The position numbers and the translations under genes were made by a program. Shown piece after piece: positions 1 to 8,387 of a stretch of DNA of 56,092 bases (position 1 is its first letter; the number at the start of each line of letters is the position of its first letter). The notes under the pieces are model-generated. The model saw only the letters and a list, made by a program, of their open reading frames with translations. It did no database searches and was not told the DNA's origin. This DNA comes from Chloroflexota bacterium (lineage in GTDB: Bacteria > Chloroflexota > Dehalococcoidia > Lucifugimonadales > Australimonadaceae), in contig JAPPHT010000009.1 of NCBI GenBank assembly GCA_028874795.1, positions 1 through 56,092 of the forward strand, given 5' to 3'.

Positions 1-1859
1 TCGCTGAACGGCCCGTAGAAGTCGTGGAGGAAGGCCACCCACTCCTGCTTGCCGTTGGCGACCTCGTCCAGTTGGTCTTCCATGCGCCCGGTGAAGTTCA
101 CGTCCATGATGTCCGGGAAGTGGGAGACCAGTTGCCCGCAGACGAGTTGTCCGAGGTTGGTGGACCGCAGCACGCGCCTCTCGCGCGTCACATACTTGCG
201 GTTGACGAGCGTATTGATGATCGCGGCATACGTGCTGGGGCGTCCGATGCCCTGCTCCTCCAGCGCCCGCACCAGGCTTGCCTCCGTGAAACGCGGCGGG
301 GGCTGTGTGAAGTGCTGCTCGGGGGTAAGCCCGGCGCAGTCGAGCGGCTGTCCCTGCTGCAGCGGGGGCAGCACGCGGGAGTCGTCGTCCTCCGCGTCGC
401 GTTGGCTGCCCTCGTCGCGCTGTTCCATGTAGAGGACACGGAAACCGGGGAAACGCACGACGGAGCCGGACGCTCGGAACAGGTACGCGGGCTTGCCCGC
501 TGCCGCCGCGTGGACATCGACGCGGGTCGAGTCCAACACCGCGTCGGCCATCTGGCTGGCCACCATCCGGTTCCAGATCAATTCGTACAGACGAGCCTGT
601 TCGGAGGTGAGGTGTTGCCGGATGGACTGGGGCGTACGCCTGATGGCGGTCGGCCTGATCGCCTCATGCGCCTCCTGAGCGACCTTGGACCGTGAGGTGT
701 AGCGCCTCGGCGTACGGGGCACGTAGTCCTTCCCCCAGCGCTCCTCGATGTAGCGGCGTGTCTCCTGGATGGCGCCGGGCGTCACCTGCGGCGAGTCCGT
801 CCGCATATAGGTGATGAGCCCCTGTCGACCCTCCGAGCCGATAGCGATGCCCTCGTAGAGCTGCTGGGCGACGGTCATCGTCCTCGTTGCCGAGAACCCG
901 AGCCGCCGTGACGCCTCCTGCTGCAAGGTGCTCGTGATGAACGGCGGAGCGGGCCGCCGGTTCACCTGCCGCGTGGTGACCGAGTCCACGCGGTAGGCCG
1001 CGCCCTCCAGGTCGCTGAGCACGGCGTTGGCGGCGGCTTCGTCCGGCAGGGAGATCTCGTCTTTCCGGTCGACGAGGCTGCGCAGCGAGGCGGTGAACGA
1101 AGCGTTATCTCCTGTGAGGAGGGCCGCCTCGATCGACCAGTACTCGACAGGGACGAACGCATCGATCTCCTTGTCCCGCTCCGCGACGAGGCGAAGGGCC
1201 ACGGACTGCACGCGTCCAGCGGAGAGGGCGTTGCCTGAGTCCAGGTCCTGGGCGTTCAGCATGTTCCGGCTGCTCAGCCGGTTCAGCTCCTGCCCCACCA
1301 GCGGTTTGAGGAGCGGGCTGAGCTTGAAACCCACGAGCCGGTCCTCAATCCGGCGCGCCTGCTGCGCATTCACGAGTTCCATGTCGATGTTGCGCTCGTT
1401 GGCGAACGCTTCCTTGACGGCGTCCTCGGTGATGGAATGGAAGACGACGCGGCGCACCGGCTTGCTCCGCCAGCCCGCGGCCTCCAGGACGTGCCAAGCG
1501 ATCGCTTCGCCTTCGCGGTCAGGGTCGGTTGCGAGGAAGACGTCGTCAGCGCTCTCGCCCGCCGCGCGGATCTCGTCGACGACCTTGCGCTTGTCCTCCG
1601 GCACCTCGTACCACGGGGCGAAGTCCCGATCGGGGTTCACGCCGAGCTTGCGCTTCGGAAGGTCGCGGACGTGACCCATCGATGCCTTTACGGTGTAATC
1701 GCGCCCGAGGAACCTGCCGATCGTGGCCGCCTTGGCGGGGGACTCCACGATGACGAGGTGGCGCGATGCCGTGTTGCCACTGTTGGCGCGCGCGGTCCGC
1801 CCTGCGCGGCTGCTTCTCTTGCCGTATGACGTCTTTCGAGTGGTGGATGCTTTTGCCAT
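1..1859 (-). CDS. topA: DNA topoisomerase I (type IA), 3' part beyond the window
   Basis: This enzyme relaxes negatively supercoiled DNA by cutting one strand through a 5'-phosphotyrosine link. About 619 residues are visible and the frame is still open at base 1, so the end, including any zinc fingers, lies outside. A basic leader of about 25 residues precedes the TOPRIM start (HLVIVESPAKAATIGRFLG). The acidic TOPRIM motif ATDPDREGEAIAWH follows. The catalytic tyrosine is in GLITYMRTDS (complement of about 800-825). The visible end reads FLHDFYGPF, as expected late in the core. The ATG at 1859 is the first start in frame. The gene lies 42 bases after dprA on the same strand and is probably the last gene of a MOSC-dprA-topA operon. 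Confidence 0.96.
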   Translation of the reverse strand, partial: MAKASTTRKTSYGKRSSRAGRTARANSGNTASRHLVIVESPAKAATIGRFLGRDYTVKASMGHVRDLPKRKLGVNPDRDFAPWYEVPEDKRKVVDEIRAAGESADDVFLATDPDREGEAIAWHVLEAAGWRSKPVRRVVFHSITEDAVKEAFANERNIDMELVNAQQARRIEDRLVGFKLSPLLKPLVGQELNRLSSRNMLNAQDLDSGNALSAGRVQSVALRLVAERDKEIDAFVPVEYWSIEAALLTGDNASFTASLRSLVDRKDEISLPDEAAANAVLSDLEGAAYRVDSVTTRQVNRRPAPPFITSTLQQEASRRLGFSATRTMTVAQQLYEGIAIGSEGRQGLITYMRTDSPQVTPGAIQETRRYIEERWGKDYVPRTPRRYTSRSKVAQEAHEAIRPTAIRRTPQSIRQHLTSEQARLYELIWNRMVASQMADAVLDSTRVDVHAAAAGKPAYLFRASGSVVRFPGFRVLYMEQRDEGSQRDAEDDDSRVLPPLQQGQPLDCAGLTPEQHFTQPPPRFTEASLVRALEEQGIGRPSTYAAIINTLVNRKYVTRERRVLRSTNLGQLVCGQLVSHFPDIMDVNFTGRMEDQLDEVANGKQEWVAFLHDFYGPFS

Positions 1860-1901
1860 GTTTCCAACATACGGGCAGGGGCGATGCTGTTGTCAAGTGA
1901 G

Positions 1902-3011
1902 TTAGGAGACGGATGCGGTCCTGGCCCGTATGTAGTTCATCCGTCCCACCTGTAGAGCGGAGCCCTTGATCTCCATGACGGCGAGGGTGCTGCTGGCCTG
2001 GGTGATGGGTATGCCGGTGCTCCGGCTCAGGTCGTCTATGTGCTGCGGCTCGTGGGTGAGTACATCGAGCAGCCGTGCCTCTTCTTCCGTATCAGCAGCG
2101 ATGCCGGGAAGCGGCTCCTGTCGAGGCGCCCCGCTGACGTGCAACTCCTCCAGCACGTCCTCGACCCCCATCACGAGCTTTGCGCCTTCCTGGATAAGAG
2201 CGTTGGTGAGTTCGCTCTCCGGTGAGTAGATGCTGCCGGGGACGCAGAGTACCTCCCGGTTCTGCTCCAGAGCCGAACGGACGGTGAGGCGTGCGCCGCT
2301 CTTGAGGCCGGCCTCGATGACGACTGTCGCGGCGCTGAGGCCGCTGAGCAGCCGGTTGCGGCGAGGGAAGTGCTGCGCGTCCGGCTTTGAGCCGAGAGGG
2401 TACTCGGAGAGCACTGCCCCGTTGCCCAGGATCCGTTCGAACAGCGACCGGTGTTCGGGCGGGTAGACGACGTCCAGGCCGGAGCCGATGATCGCGACCG
2501 TTCTGCCTCCCGCCTTGAGGGCTGCGTCGTGCGCGACACCGTCTATGCCCCGCGCAAGTCCGCTCACAACGGCTACGCCCGACTCCGCCAGCCCGCTTGC
2601 AAGCTGGCGGGTGACTTCCTTGCCGTACGGGGTGGGGCTGCGCGTGCCGACGATCGTGGCGCGCACCTCGTTGTCGGGCTGCAGCGTTCCCCTGACGTAG
2701 AGGATGGGGGGTGGGTCGTCTATGTTGCGGAAGAGGCGGGGATAGTCGGAATCATGCCACGTGAGCACTGTTACGTCGGCCTTGCGCACCTGTTCGAGCT
2801 CGCTTTCGGGTTCGACGACCCGCCGCACCTGCTCGATGGCGCTGACGACTGCCGGGGTGAGGCCTGACGAGCCGAGCTCGCTTCCTGAGGCTTCCCACGC
2901 AGCCCTGAGCGAGCCGAACCGCTCCTCCAGCAGGCCGATGCGGACGCGTCCCACCGTCGGTACGCGGGAGAAGGCTATCCAATACGGGAGGTCGTGCTCG
3001 ATCGTGGTCAC
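1902..3011 (-). CDS. dprA: DNA-processing protein DprA
   Basis: DprA loads RecA on incoming single-stranded DNA during natural transformation. The 369-residue length is normal. The Rossmann-like core shows VSGLARGIDGVAHDAAL, IIGSGLDVVYPPEH and FPRRNRLLSGLSAATVVIEA. The last ~65 residues (DVLTHEPQHIDDLSRSTGIP onward) form the usual winged-helix domain. Translation probably starts at a GTG at 3011 that overlaps the MOSC stop in a GTGA arrangement, implying translational coupling. The pairing with topA just downstream is a common bacterial order. No other competence gene is in view, so actual transformation is not shown. Confidence 0.96.
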   Translation of the reverse strand: MTTIEHDLPYWIAFSRVPTVGRVRIGLLEERFGSLRAAWEASGSELGSSGLTPAVVSAIEQVRRVVEPESELEQVRKADVTVLTWHDSDYPRLFRNIDDPPPILYVRGTLQPDNEVRATIVGTRSPTPYGKEVTRQLASGLAESGVAVVSGLARGIDGVAHDAALKAGGRTVAIIGSGLDVVYPPEHRSLFERILGNGAVLSEYPLGSKPDAQHFPRRNRLLSGLSAATVVIEAGLKSGARLTVRSALEQNREVLCVPGSIYSPESELTNALIQEGAKLVMGVEDVLEELHVSGAPRQEPLPGIAADTEEEARLLDVLTHEPQHIDDLSRSTGIPITQASSTLAVMEIKGSALQVGRMNYIRARTASVS

Positions 3012-3670
3012 TGCGTCTTCTGCCGTCTGATGCGCCGCATGCGGCGTTCTGCATGGCGCCGCTGGTCAGGAGGGAGGTCGTGCACTGCGAGCACTCGCTC
3101 TACGTCCTCCTCCGATACGCCTTCCGCGTGGCGCACGTCGCTCAGCAGCCGGATCGAGATCCGGGCGGGATGCGGTTCGACGAGCACCGCCTCGTCGCCT
3201 GTTTGCACCGGTCCCTCCTCCAGGACGCGGTTGTAGAAGCCGACGCGCCCGCTTCTCCGGAAGCGCGCCGCGAAGTAGCGTATGCCCATCTTGTGGTCCA
3301 GCTTGTAGCAGGGGGACCGCGGCTCAGTTACCTGGAGCAACGCTCCGCCAACCTGCCAGACGTCGCCGAAGCACATCACGTCGGAAGAGGCGCCCTGCAC
3401 GGTGAGGTTCTCGCCGAACCAACCGAAGGAAGCGGGCTCGCGCTTCAACTGCGCAGCCCAGAAGGCGTAGTCCTCGAACGCATACACGTAGACTGCCGCA
3501 TCAGGACCGCCGTGGACGGTGGGGTCGCCCTGGGCGTCGCCGTCCACGTTGAGGCGGCGCACCATCACCGGGCCCTCAACCGGGCGCTTGTGTATGGCAG
3601 ACATGACGTCGCCCCTGGCGGTCCCCTTCAGCAGTCGGGGCCTGGCGACGTTGACTGAGACGAGTTGCAT
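3008..3670 (-). CDS. MOSC domain-containing protein (YiiM-like)
   Basis: MOSC domains bind a molybdenum cofactor or sulfur carrier. The YiiM group reduces N-hydroxylated compounds in characterised members. The sequence opens with MQLVSVNVARPRLLKG, has the family pattern GDPTVHGGPDAAVYVY and FGENLTVQG, and contains the cofactor-region motif EPRSPCYKLDHKMGI with the conserved cysteine. I chose the ATG at 3670 (220 residues). The longer frame would begin at 3745, next to a tRNA, with residues unlike the family. The stop overlaps the dprA start. The function is known only at family level. Confidence 0.88.
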   Translation of the reverse strand: MQLVSVNVARPRLLKGTARGDVMSAIHKRPVEGPVMVRRLNVDGDAQGDPTVHGGPDAAVYVYAFEDYAFWAAQLKREPASFGWFGENLTVQGASSDVMCFGDVWQVGGALLQVTEPRSPCYKLDHKMGIRYFAARFRRSGRVGFYNRVLEEGPVQTGDEAVLVEPHPARISIRLLSDVRHAEGVSEEDVERVLAVHDLPPDQRRHAERRMRRIRRQKTQ

Positions 3671-3749
3671 GTCCGTTCCGCTGTGATCCTTGGATGCGGC
3701 GTATTCTGGCGGATGTTGGAGCGCAGGTACAGTGGCGGGTGTCACATGC

Positions 3750-3840
3750 TGGCGGAGAGGGCGGGATTCGAACCCGCGAGAGACTTTCGGCCCCTACACG
3801 ATTTCCAGTCGTGCCCGTTCGGCCACTCCGGCACCTCTCC
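3750..3840 (-). tRNA. tRNA-Ser (anticodon GGA)
   Basis: On the minus strand the acceptor GGAGAGG pairs with CCTCTCC, followed by discriminator G and an encoded CCA (3750-3752). The anticodon loop CTGGAAA gives GGA. The T arm has GGTTCGAATCC. The long variable arm of a class II tRNA is present between the anticodon and T arms, which fits serine. Confidence 0.97.
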
Positions 3841-3903
3841 GCGCTGCGTGAAGCGCGCCGGATACAGGAACCGACTATCCGGCGGGTGATGTGTTGCGAT
3901 GGC

Positions 3904-3994
3904 TGGCGGAGAGAGTGGGATTCGAACCCACGGTGGAGGAAGCCCCCACAACGGTTTTCGAGACCGCCGCCTTAAACCGCTCAGCCATCTCTCC
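3904..3994 (-). tRNA. tRNA-Ser (anticodon CGA)
   Basis: On the minus strand the acceptor GGAGAGA pairs with TCTCTCC, then discriminator G and encoded CCA (3904-3906). The anticodon loop CTCGAAA gives CGA. It has a long variable arm and a normal T arm with GGTTCGAATCC. A TAGAAT hexamer about 10 bases upstream (complement of 4005-4010) is a plausible -10 for this gene. It lies 63 bases upstream of tRNA-Ser(GGA) on the same strand, and the two may be co-transcribed. Confidence 0.97.
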
Positions 3995-4053
3995 GTACCA
4001 GTCGATTCTATCACGGGGCGGAGGGCTGGTTGCTGCAGGCGGGACACCGCTTC

Positions 4054-4083
4054 CTTGACACTCCATCAACCTCATCCGTACCA
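4054..4083 (+). promoter_or_regulatory. Candidate sigma-70 promoter for glmU
   Basis: A perfect -35 hexamer TTGACA (4054-4059) is followed after 18 bases by TACCAT (4078-4083), which matches the -10 consensus at four of six positions. It points toward glmU, 128 bases downstream. The perfect -35 is the main support and the -10 is weak. Confidence 0.35.
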
Positions 4084-4211
4084 TCGCAGCGTTGGCGGAG
4101 CGTATCCGGCAGCGGCCCCGTGGCGCGATCCCGGGGCGCTGCACAGCGAGGCGGCGACAAGAGTCCGTCCGCACAGGAGTTTAGAGGGCTCGCGACCGGA
4201 GTCGGTCGCCG

Positions 4212-5621
4212 ATGCAGACAGAGATGGGTGCTTGGACAGCCATCGTGCTGGCAGCGGGCAGGGGCACTCGTATGAGGTCGTCCCGGCCTAAGGTTCTGCA
4301 TACGGTAGCGGGCGTTCCGATAGTGTCCTACGCGGCCGATGCGGCGCGTATCTCCGACTTGAACGAGGTCATCGTCGTGGTGCGGCCCGACGACCGTGAG
4401 GAGGTCTCTTTGGCGGTTGGCGGGGGCGCCGAATGCGTTGAGCAGCCGGACGCTCTCGGTACGGGCCACGCACTGACCACCGCGCTCATGGCCGTCTCCC
4501 AGGAGTCCCAGCATGTGCTCGTCATCAACGGCGACGTACCGCTCGTTCGGCGGGAGACGGTGCAGGCATTGGCCGCGTTGCACGAACGGCGAAGGGCGAC
4601 CGTCACGCTGCTCTGCTGCGTCATGGATGCAGTCTCGGTCCAGCAGGTTGGACGCCTGCAACGGGGCGCCCGTGGCAAACCGATAGGCGTGGTCGAGGCC
4701 GAGGACGCACCGATGCCTCCGAAGGGAGAGGTTGAGGTGAACGTCGGGGTCTACGCGTTCGAAGCGCGGTGGCTTCGCCGGGCCCTGGCCGATCTGAAGC
4801 CCCGACACAGCGGCGAGTTCTACCTGACCGACCTGGTCCCCCGCGCCGTTGCGGACGGGAGACGTGTCGAGGCATACGCGTCGCAGGACAAGGACGAAGC
4901 GCTGAGCGTCAACACGCGCCATGACCTGGCGCGCGTGGAAGCGGCCGCTCAGCGCCGCCTGCGAGACGAGGCGATGACCGCCGGGGCGACGCTGGTTGAC
5001 CCGGCAACGGTGTACCTCGACGCAAGCGCGCAGTTGGGAGAGGACGTCACGGTGCACCCAAACACGTCCATACGGGGAATGTCCCGCGTGGGGCGGGGAG
5101 CGTCCCTGGGCCCGAATGCCTTACTACGGGACGCAGACGTAGGACCGGAGGCGCACGTGGGTCCGGCCGTGGTGGAAGGTTCGGTACTGGGACCGCGGGC
5201 CAGTGTGGGACCGTTCTCGCACATCCGTCCAGGGTCGGTACTGGAAGAAGATTCTTACGTCGGCTCGCACGTGGAGATCAAGGCGAGCAGAATCTGCGCA
5301 GGGGCGCACGTTGGCCACTTCAGCTACATCGGGGATGCGGTGGTCGGTGCGGGCGCCAACATCGGCGCCGGGACGGTGACGTGCAACTTCGATGGTAAAT
5401 TCAAGCATGAGACGGTGATAGGAGAGGGCGCTTTCATCGGCAGCGACAGCCTGTTGATCGCACCGGTGAAGGTGGGAGCTGGGGCCCTTACGGCAGCAGG
5501 GGCGGTCGTGAACAGAGACGTGCCGCCGGGCGGGCGGGTCGCGGGTGTTCCCGCGAGGCCGCTGGGATTGAGGAACGGAAGGGCGCTTGTACAGAAGGAG
5601 GAGGGAGTATCCCTTGGATAG
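4212..5621 (+). CDS. glmU: Bifunctional UDP-GlcNAc pyrophosphorylase / GlcN-1-P acetyltransferase
   Basis: GlmU makes UDP-N-acetylglucosamine for peptidoglycan. It acetylates glucosamine-1-phosphate with its C-terminal half and couples UTP with its N-terminal half. The nucleotidyltransferase signature AIVLAAGRGTRMRSSRPKVL is at residues 9-28, with QPDALGTGHAL and INGDVPL further on. The second half is a left-handed beta helix of hexapeptide repeats containing VEIKASRICAGAHVGHFSYI and GAGANIGAGTVTCNFDG, the acetyltransferase core. The 469 residues are full length. A start at the ATG at 4224 (MGAWTAIVL) is equally possible. The next gene begins inside its last codons. Confidence 0.97.
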   Translation: MQTEMGAWTAIVLAAGRGTRMRSSRPKVLHTVAGVPIVSYAADAARISDLNEVIVVVRPDDREEVSLAVGGGAECVEQPDALGTGHALTTALMAVSQESQHVLVINGDVPLVRRETVQALAALHERRRATVTLLCCVMDAVSVQQVGRLQRGARGKPIGVVEAEDAPMPPKGEVEVNVGVYAFEARWLRRALADLKPRHSGEFYLTDLVPRAVADGRRVEAYASQDKDEALSVNTRHDLARVEAAAQRRLRDEAMTAGATLVDPATVYLDASAQLGEDVTVHPNTSIRGMSRVGRGASLGPNALLRDADVGPEAHVGPAVVEGSVLGPRASVGPFSHIRPGSVLEEDSYVGSHVEIKASRICAGAHVGHFSYIGDAVVGAGANIGAGTVTCNFDGKFKHETVIGEGAFIGSDSLLIAPVKVGAGALTAAGAVVNRDVPPGGRVAGVPARPLGLRNGRALVQKEEGVSLG

Positions 5622-6894
5622 CGGCGATACGGCATTAGGAATCCTACTGATACTTTCGATAGTGGTTTTCATGGGGCTGCACGCAGGAGTTGCGCTGTTG
5701 CCCCTGCTGAGGCGTGCAGCCGTGCGCGACGCCCTGCCCCGCTGGGGCGCCAGCGTGTCGGCGGTGCGCCACCTCCGTACCCGGCGCCAGGCCTACGAAG
5801 AGTTGATCTCGTTGCTGCTGCTCATGAGCGCGGCGGCCATATCCGCATCTGCGCTGGCGCTGGTCATCAGGGCGTTCTCACTGCACTGGACGGCGTTGGC
5901 CGGTGTGCTGATCGGCCTCTGGCTGCTCTTGCTCCTGCTCGTTCCGCTGGTGAAATACATGGTCGAGCGCCTGCCCGTGGCGCAGTTGCTCATGCTGTGG
6001 GTCGTCGGGCAGACGTTGCTCTGGCCGCTCCTGCCCATCCGGCGGTTCTTCCGCTCGGGCCTGCGCTTTGCCGGCGCCGAACAGGAACCGGACTCGAACG
6101 GAGGCAACGGACACGAGAACGGGAGCACGTCCCGAGACGTACATGAAGAGATCGCCGAGGAACAGCTCGCCTATCACGAGCAGGAGATGATCCACGCGAT
6201 ACTCCACCTGGACGAGACACTCGTGCGGGAGATCATGGTGCCCCGGGTGGACATCGTCAGCGTGGAAGCGGACACCTCGGTGGAACGCGCGGCGACGCGG
6301 ATGCTGGACAGCGGGCACAGCCGATTGCCGGTATACGAGGACGTGCCGGAGAACATCATCGGCATGCTCTACAGTCGGGACCTGCTCGCCGCCGCGCTGG
6401 CCGGCGTGCCGGACCAACAGCTGCGCGACCTTATGCGGCCTGCGTTCTTCGTGCCGGAGAGCAAACGAGTGGACGAGATGCTCACAGAGTTTCAGGCGCG
6501 TCGCATCCACATGGCCATCGTCGTCGATGAGTACGGCAGCACGGCCGGCATCGTGACCGTCGAGGACCTGATCGAGGAGATCGTCGGTGAGATCGAGGAC
6601 GAGTTCGACAAGGGCCAACCGGACATCCAGTGGCTGTCCGAAGAGGCAGCACTGGTCGAGGCCAAGATGCCTGTTGACGATTTCAGCGAGAAGTTCGGCG
6701 TCTCGGTGGAAGCTGACGGTTTCGATACCGTCGGGGGCCTGCTGTTCAGCCGTCTCGGGAAGGTCCCGGCCGTAGGGGACCTGGTTGTGGAGAGCGGGTT
6801 GGAGCTTCGCGTGATGACAACGATAGGCCGACGCGTCAAGCGCGTCAGGGTCTCGCCCGCTCCCGCGGACGTCGTCGCGTCAGAAGCAGGCTAG
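5614..6894 (+). CDS. Membrane protein with CBS pair and CorC/HlyC domain (CNNM/hemolysin C family)
   Basis: Family members are implicated in Mg2+/Co2+ homeostasis. At least three hydrophobic segments occupy the first ~150 residues (for example ILLILSIVVFMGLHAGVALL), matching a reduced DUF21 membrane domain. A CBS pair follows, starting at EIMVPRVDIVSVEAD and continuing through HSRLPVYED and VVDEYGSTAGIVTVEDLIEE. The C-terminal CorC/HlyC domain includes DGFDTVGGLLFSRLGKVP. I prefer the TTG at 5614, because AGGAGGAGGG sits just upstream. The first ATG (5587) has no ribosome site and gives a poor leader. The gene overlaps glmU by 8 bases, so the two are probably co-translated. Confidence 0.88.
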   Translation: MDSGDTALGILLILSIVVFMGLHAGVALLPLLRRAAVRDALPRWGASVSAVRHLRTRRQAYEELISLLLLMSAAAISASALALVIRAFSLHWTALAGVLIGLWLLLLLLVPLVKYMVERLPVAQLLMLWVVGQTLLWPLLPIRRFFRSGLRFAGAEQEPDSNGGNGHENGSTSRDVHEEIAEEQLAYHEQEMIHAILHLDETLVREIMVPRVDIVSVEADTSVERAATRMLDSGHSRLPVYEDVPENIIGMLYSRDLLAAALAGVPDQQLRDLMRPAFFVPESKRVDEMLTEFQARRIHMAIVVDEYGSTAGIVTVEDLIEEIVGEIEDEFDKGQPDIQWLSEEAALVEAKMPVDDFSEKFGVSVEADGFDTVGGLLFSRLGKVPAVGDLVVESGLELRVMTTIGRRVKRVRVSPAPADVVASEAG

Positions 6895-7325
6895 AGACCA
6901 CGAGGCAAGGTTCTCACGGCTCCGCCCTGGTCCGGGCACGGGCTGGGTAGCACACCATGCGTCGCAAGACGAGACCTATCCTTTGCCTGTGGCTCTAGAG
7001 GCTGCGCATCGCCTGACTTCGCCCCGGCCATCGTCCATGCCCGTTCGTAGTCATCTGGACTCCAGTGTTGCCCAGGACGAGAAGGATATGGGGGCAGATC
7101 CCCGATACCGGTGTAGGGGGCGTGTTCCCATGTCTGTGCTGAATGGTGGGAACGGCTGCATTGGACGAGGCGTGATCCCGCAAGGGTCTCAAGGGCGGAA
7201 AGAGGCCGGACGAAACGGCCGAAATGCGGGCTGAATGGATCCTACGGGCATGCGGCAGGCGTCGGAGGCGAAGCCACTCTGTGCGTGGGGCCAGACCTTC
7301 AACATGGCCCGTTCACGGCACAACA
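6895..7325. other. Intergenic stretch without a recognised gene
   Basis: No convincing coding frame or known RNA was found. The one open frame (6983-7234) has a composition unlike a real protein and no ribosome site. A small hairpin GGCCG/CGGCC with loop GACGAAA is at 7204-7220, and several GAAA tetranucleotides lie around it. It could be an unassigned structured RNA or the terminator zone of the CBS protein gene, but there is no U-tract. Confidence 0.4.
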
Positions 7326-7357
7326 AGAAGAGGCTCGGACGTATCCGGGCCTCTTCT
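7326..7357 (-). terminator. Hairpin terminator of the collagen-like gene
   Basis: A 14-bp stem with one G-U pair and loop CGTA is formed by 7326-7339 and 7344-7357. It is 30 bases past the stop codon of the minus-strand collagen-like gene. On that strand it is followed by TTGTTGTG, a modest T-rich tail. It may also stop transcripts arriving from the left. Confidence 0.7.
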
Positions 7358-7386
7358 GTGTGGTGCCTCTTCGTTCTATGTGGGGG

Positions 7387-7929
7387 TTACTTGACGGTGA
7401 ATGAGGCGCTGGCCTTGCCGCCGCCGTCACCGACGGCAACAACGGAGTAGTGGCCTTCCGCCAGCCCACTGCTCGTGAGCTCGACGGAGCCCATGCCGCC
7501 ATCATTCGCCGTTACCGCGCCCAGGGACGCCGATGAGCCGTCGCCTGCCATGAGCTTGACCTCGACCGACTCTCCCGCGAGGAAGCCGGACAGGAGCACC
7601 ATGTCAGCGATGGGCGTGTCAGCCGAGAAGTTCAGGCGCAACAGCGTCACGCCCGCAGTGGACGAGTCGCCGTCAACACCCGGGACGCCGGGGATACCGG
7701 GAGCGCCGGGAGCACCGGGAGCACCGTTCTCGCCGTCGGCACCGTCCGAACCGTCATCGCCAGCAGGGCCAGCGGGGCCGGCGGGGCCAGCGGGACCAGC
7801 AGCGCCATCGGCACCGCCAGGGCCTGCAGGACCGGCAGGGCCTTCGGGGCCCGTGCATGCGGCCAACACCAGGCCGAAGATTGCCACGAGGAGTACCAGG
7901 GACATGCTCTTGAGGCTGAAGCGGTTCAT
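7387..7929 (-). CDS. Collagen-like repeat lipoprotein
   Basis: This is a predicted surface lipoprotein of about 180 residues. A lipoprotein signal ([13 protein letters not shown]) ends in a lipobox cysteine. A stretch of about 26 Gly-X-Y triplets follows at once ([16 protein letters not shown], later [16 protein letters not shown]), the hallmark of bacterial collagen-like triple helices. The C-terminal ~80 residues look like a small beta domain ending FTVK. The ATG at 7929 follows GAAAGGGGG and begins MNRFSLKS. The frame is open further back to 8019, but that sits almost on the predicted transcription start. It has its own promoter and terminator, so it is monocistronic. Its binding partner is unknown. 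Confidence 0.88.
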   Translation of the reverse strand: MNRFSLKSMSLVLLVAIFGLVLAACTGPEGPAGPAGPGGADGAAGPAGPAGPAGPAGDDGSDGADGENGAPGAPGAPGIPGVPGVDGDSSTAGVTLLRLNFSADTPIADMVLLSGFLAGESVEVKLMAGDGSSASLGAVTANDGGMGSVELTSSGLAEGHYSVVAVGDGGGKASASFTVK

Positions 7930-8028
7930 CGAACCCCCTTTCCGAATCGTACGAGGTGGCCATCCGGGGGTCAGCTTCTTCTTTCTGAAGCCCACCACCA
8001 TCAAGTCCTTTACGAACAACCGTCATGA

Positions 8029-8057
8029 ATCATAGTAAGGCGATACTCGCAGGTCAA
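8029..8057 (-). promoter_or_regulatory. Sigma-70 promoter of the collagen-like lipoprotein gene
   Basis: Read on the minus strand, TTGACC (complement of 8052-8057) and TATGAT (complement of 8029-8034) are separated by exactly 17 bases, each one mismatch from consensus. Transcription would begin near 8022, leaving a leader of about 90 bases before the ATG at 7929. Confidence 0.75.
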
Positions 8058-8248
8058 TAGTTTTCGACGCGCTTGTAGGCCGCTTACGTGCATAGCCGAT
8101 TCCGGCGCTGTCGTGGAGCGCACGGTGTAAGCATACACCATGCCGCGCCGCTGGCGATACGCAGGTGGCGCACAGATCAGGTGCGAACGGTGCTGTGTCG
8201 GCCTATTTCGAGGGGTCAACAGCCGGCAGGGAGGACATCTGCGATGGG

Positions 8249-8276
8249 TTCAGGTGGTTCCCCGGTAGGCTATACT
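8249..8276 (+). promoter_or_regulatory. Candidate promoter of tRNA-Arg(CCG)
   Basis: A strong -10 hexamer TATACT lies at 8271-8276, nine bases before the tRNA. A weak -35-like TTCAGG is 16 bases further upstream (8249-8254). The rest of 8058-8248 shows no feature I can name. Confidence 0.5.
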
Positions 8277-8284
8277 TGGCGCAT

Positions 8285-8359
8285 GCCCCCGTAGCTCAGT
8301 GGATAGAGCACCGGCCTCCGGAGCCGGTGGCGGGAGTTCGAGTCTCCCCGGGGGTGCCA
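8285..8359 (+). tRNA. tRNA-Arg (anticodon CCG)
   Basis: The acceptor GCCCCCG (8285-8291) pairs with CGGGGGT (8349-8355) with one terminal G-U. Discriminator G and an encoded CCA (8357-8359) follow. The anticodon stem CCGGC/GCCGG holds loop CTCCGGA, giving anticodon CCG. The T arm is GGGAG-TTCGAGT-CTCCC, a complete cloverleaf. Confidence 0.97.
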
Positions 8360-8387
8360 CCTTCCGCTCCGAGTTCGCCGGAGCCGC

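Noticed and set aside
3671-3745. Upstream start of the MOSC gene at 3745
   Set aside because: It would run up to a tRNA gene and add residues not seen in the family. The ATG at 3670 gives the standard N-terminus.
7171-7245. Hammerhead-like or riboswitch-like RNA near GGCCGGACGAAACGGCCGAAA
   Set aside because: GAAA and a CTGA are present, but the conserved CUGANGA core is not, and the supporting stems do not form. No known riboswitch core was matched.
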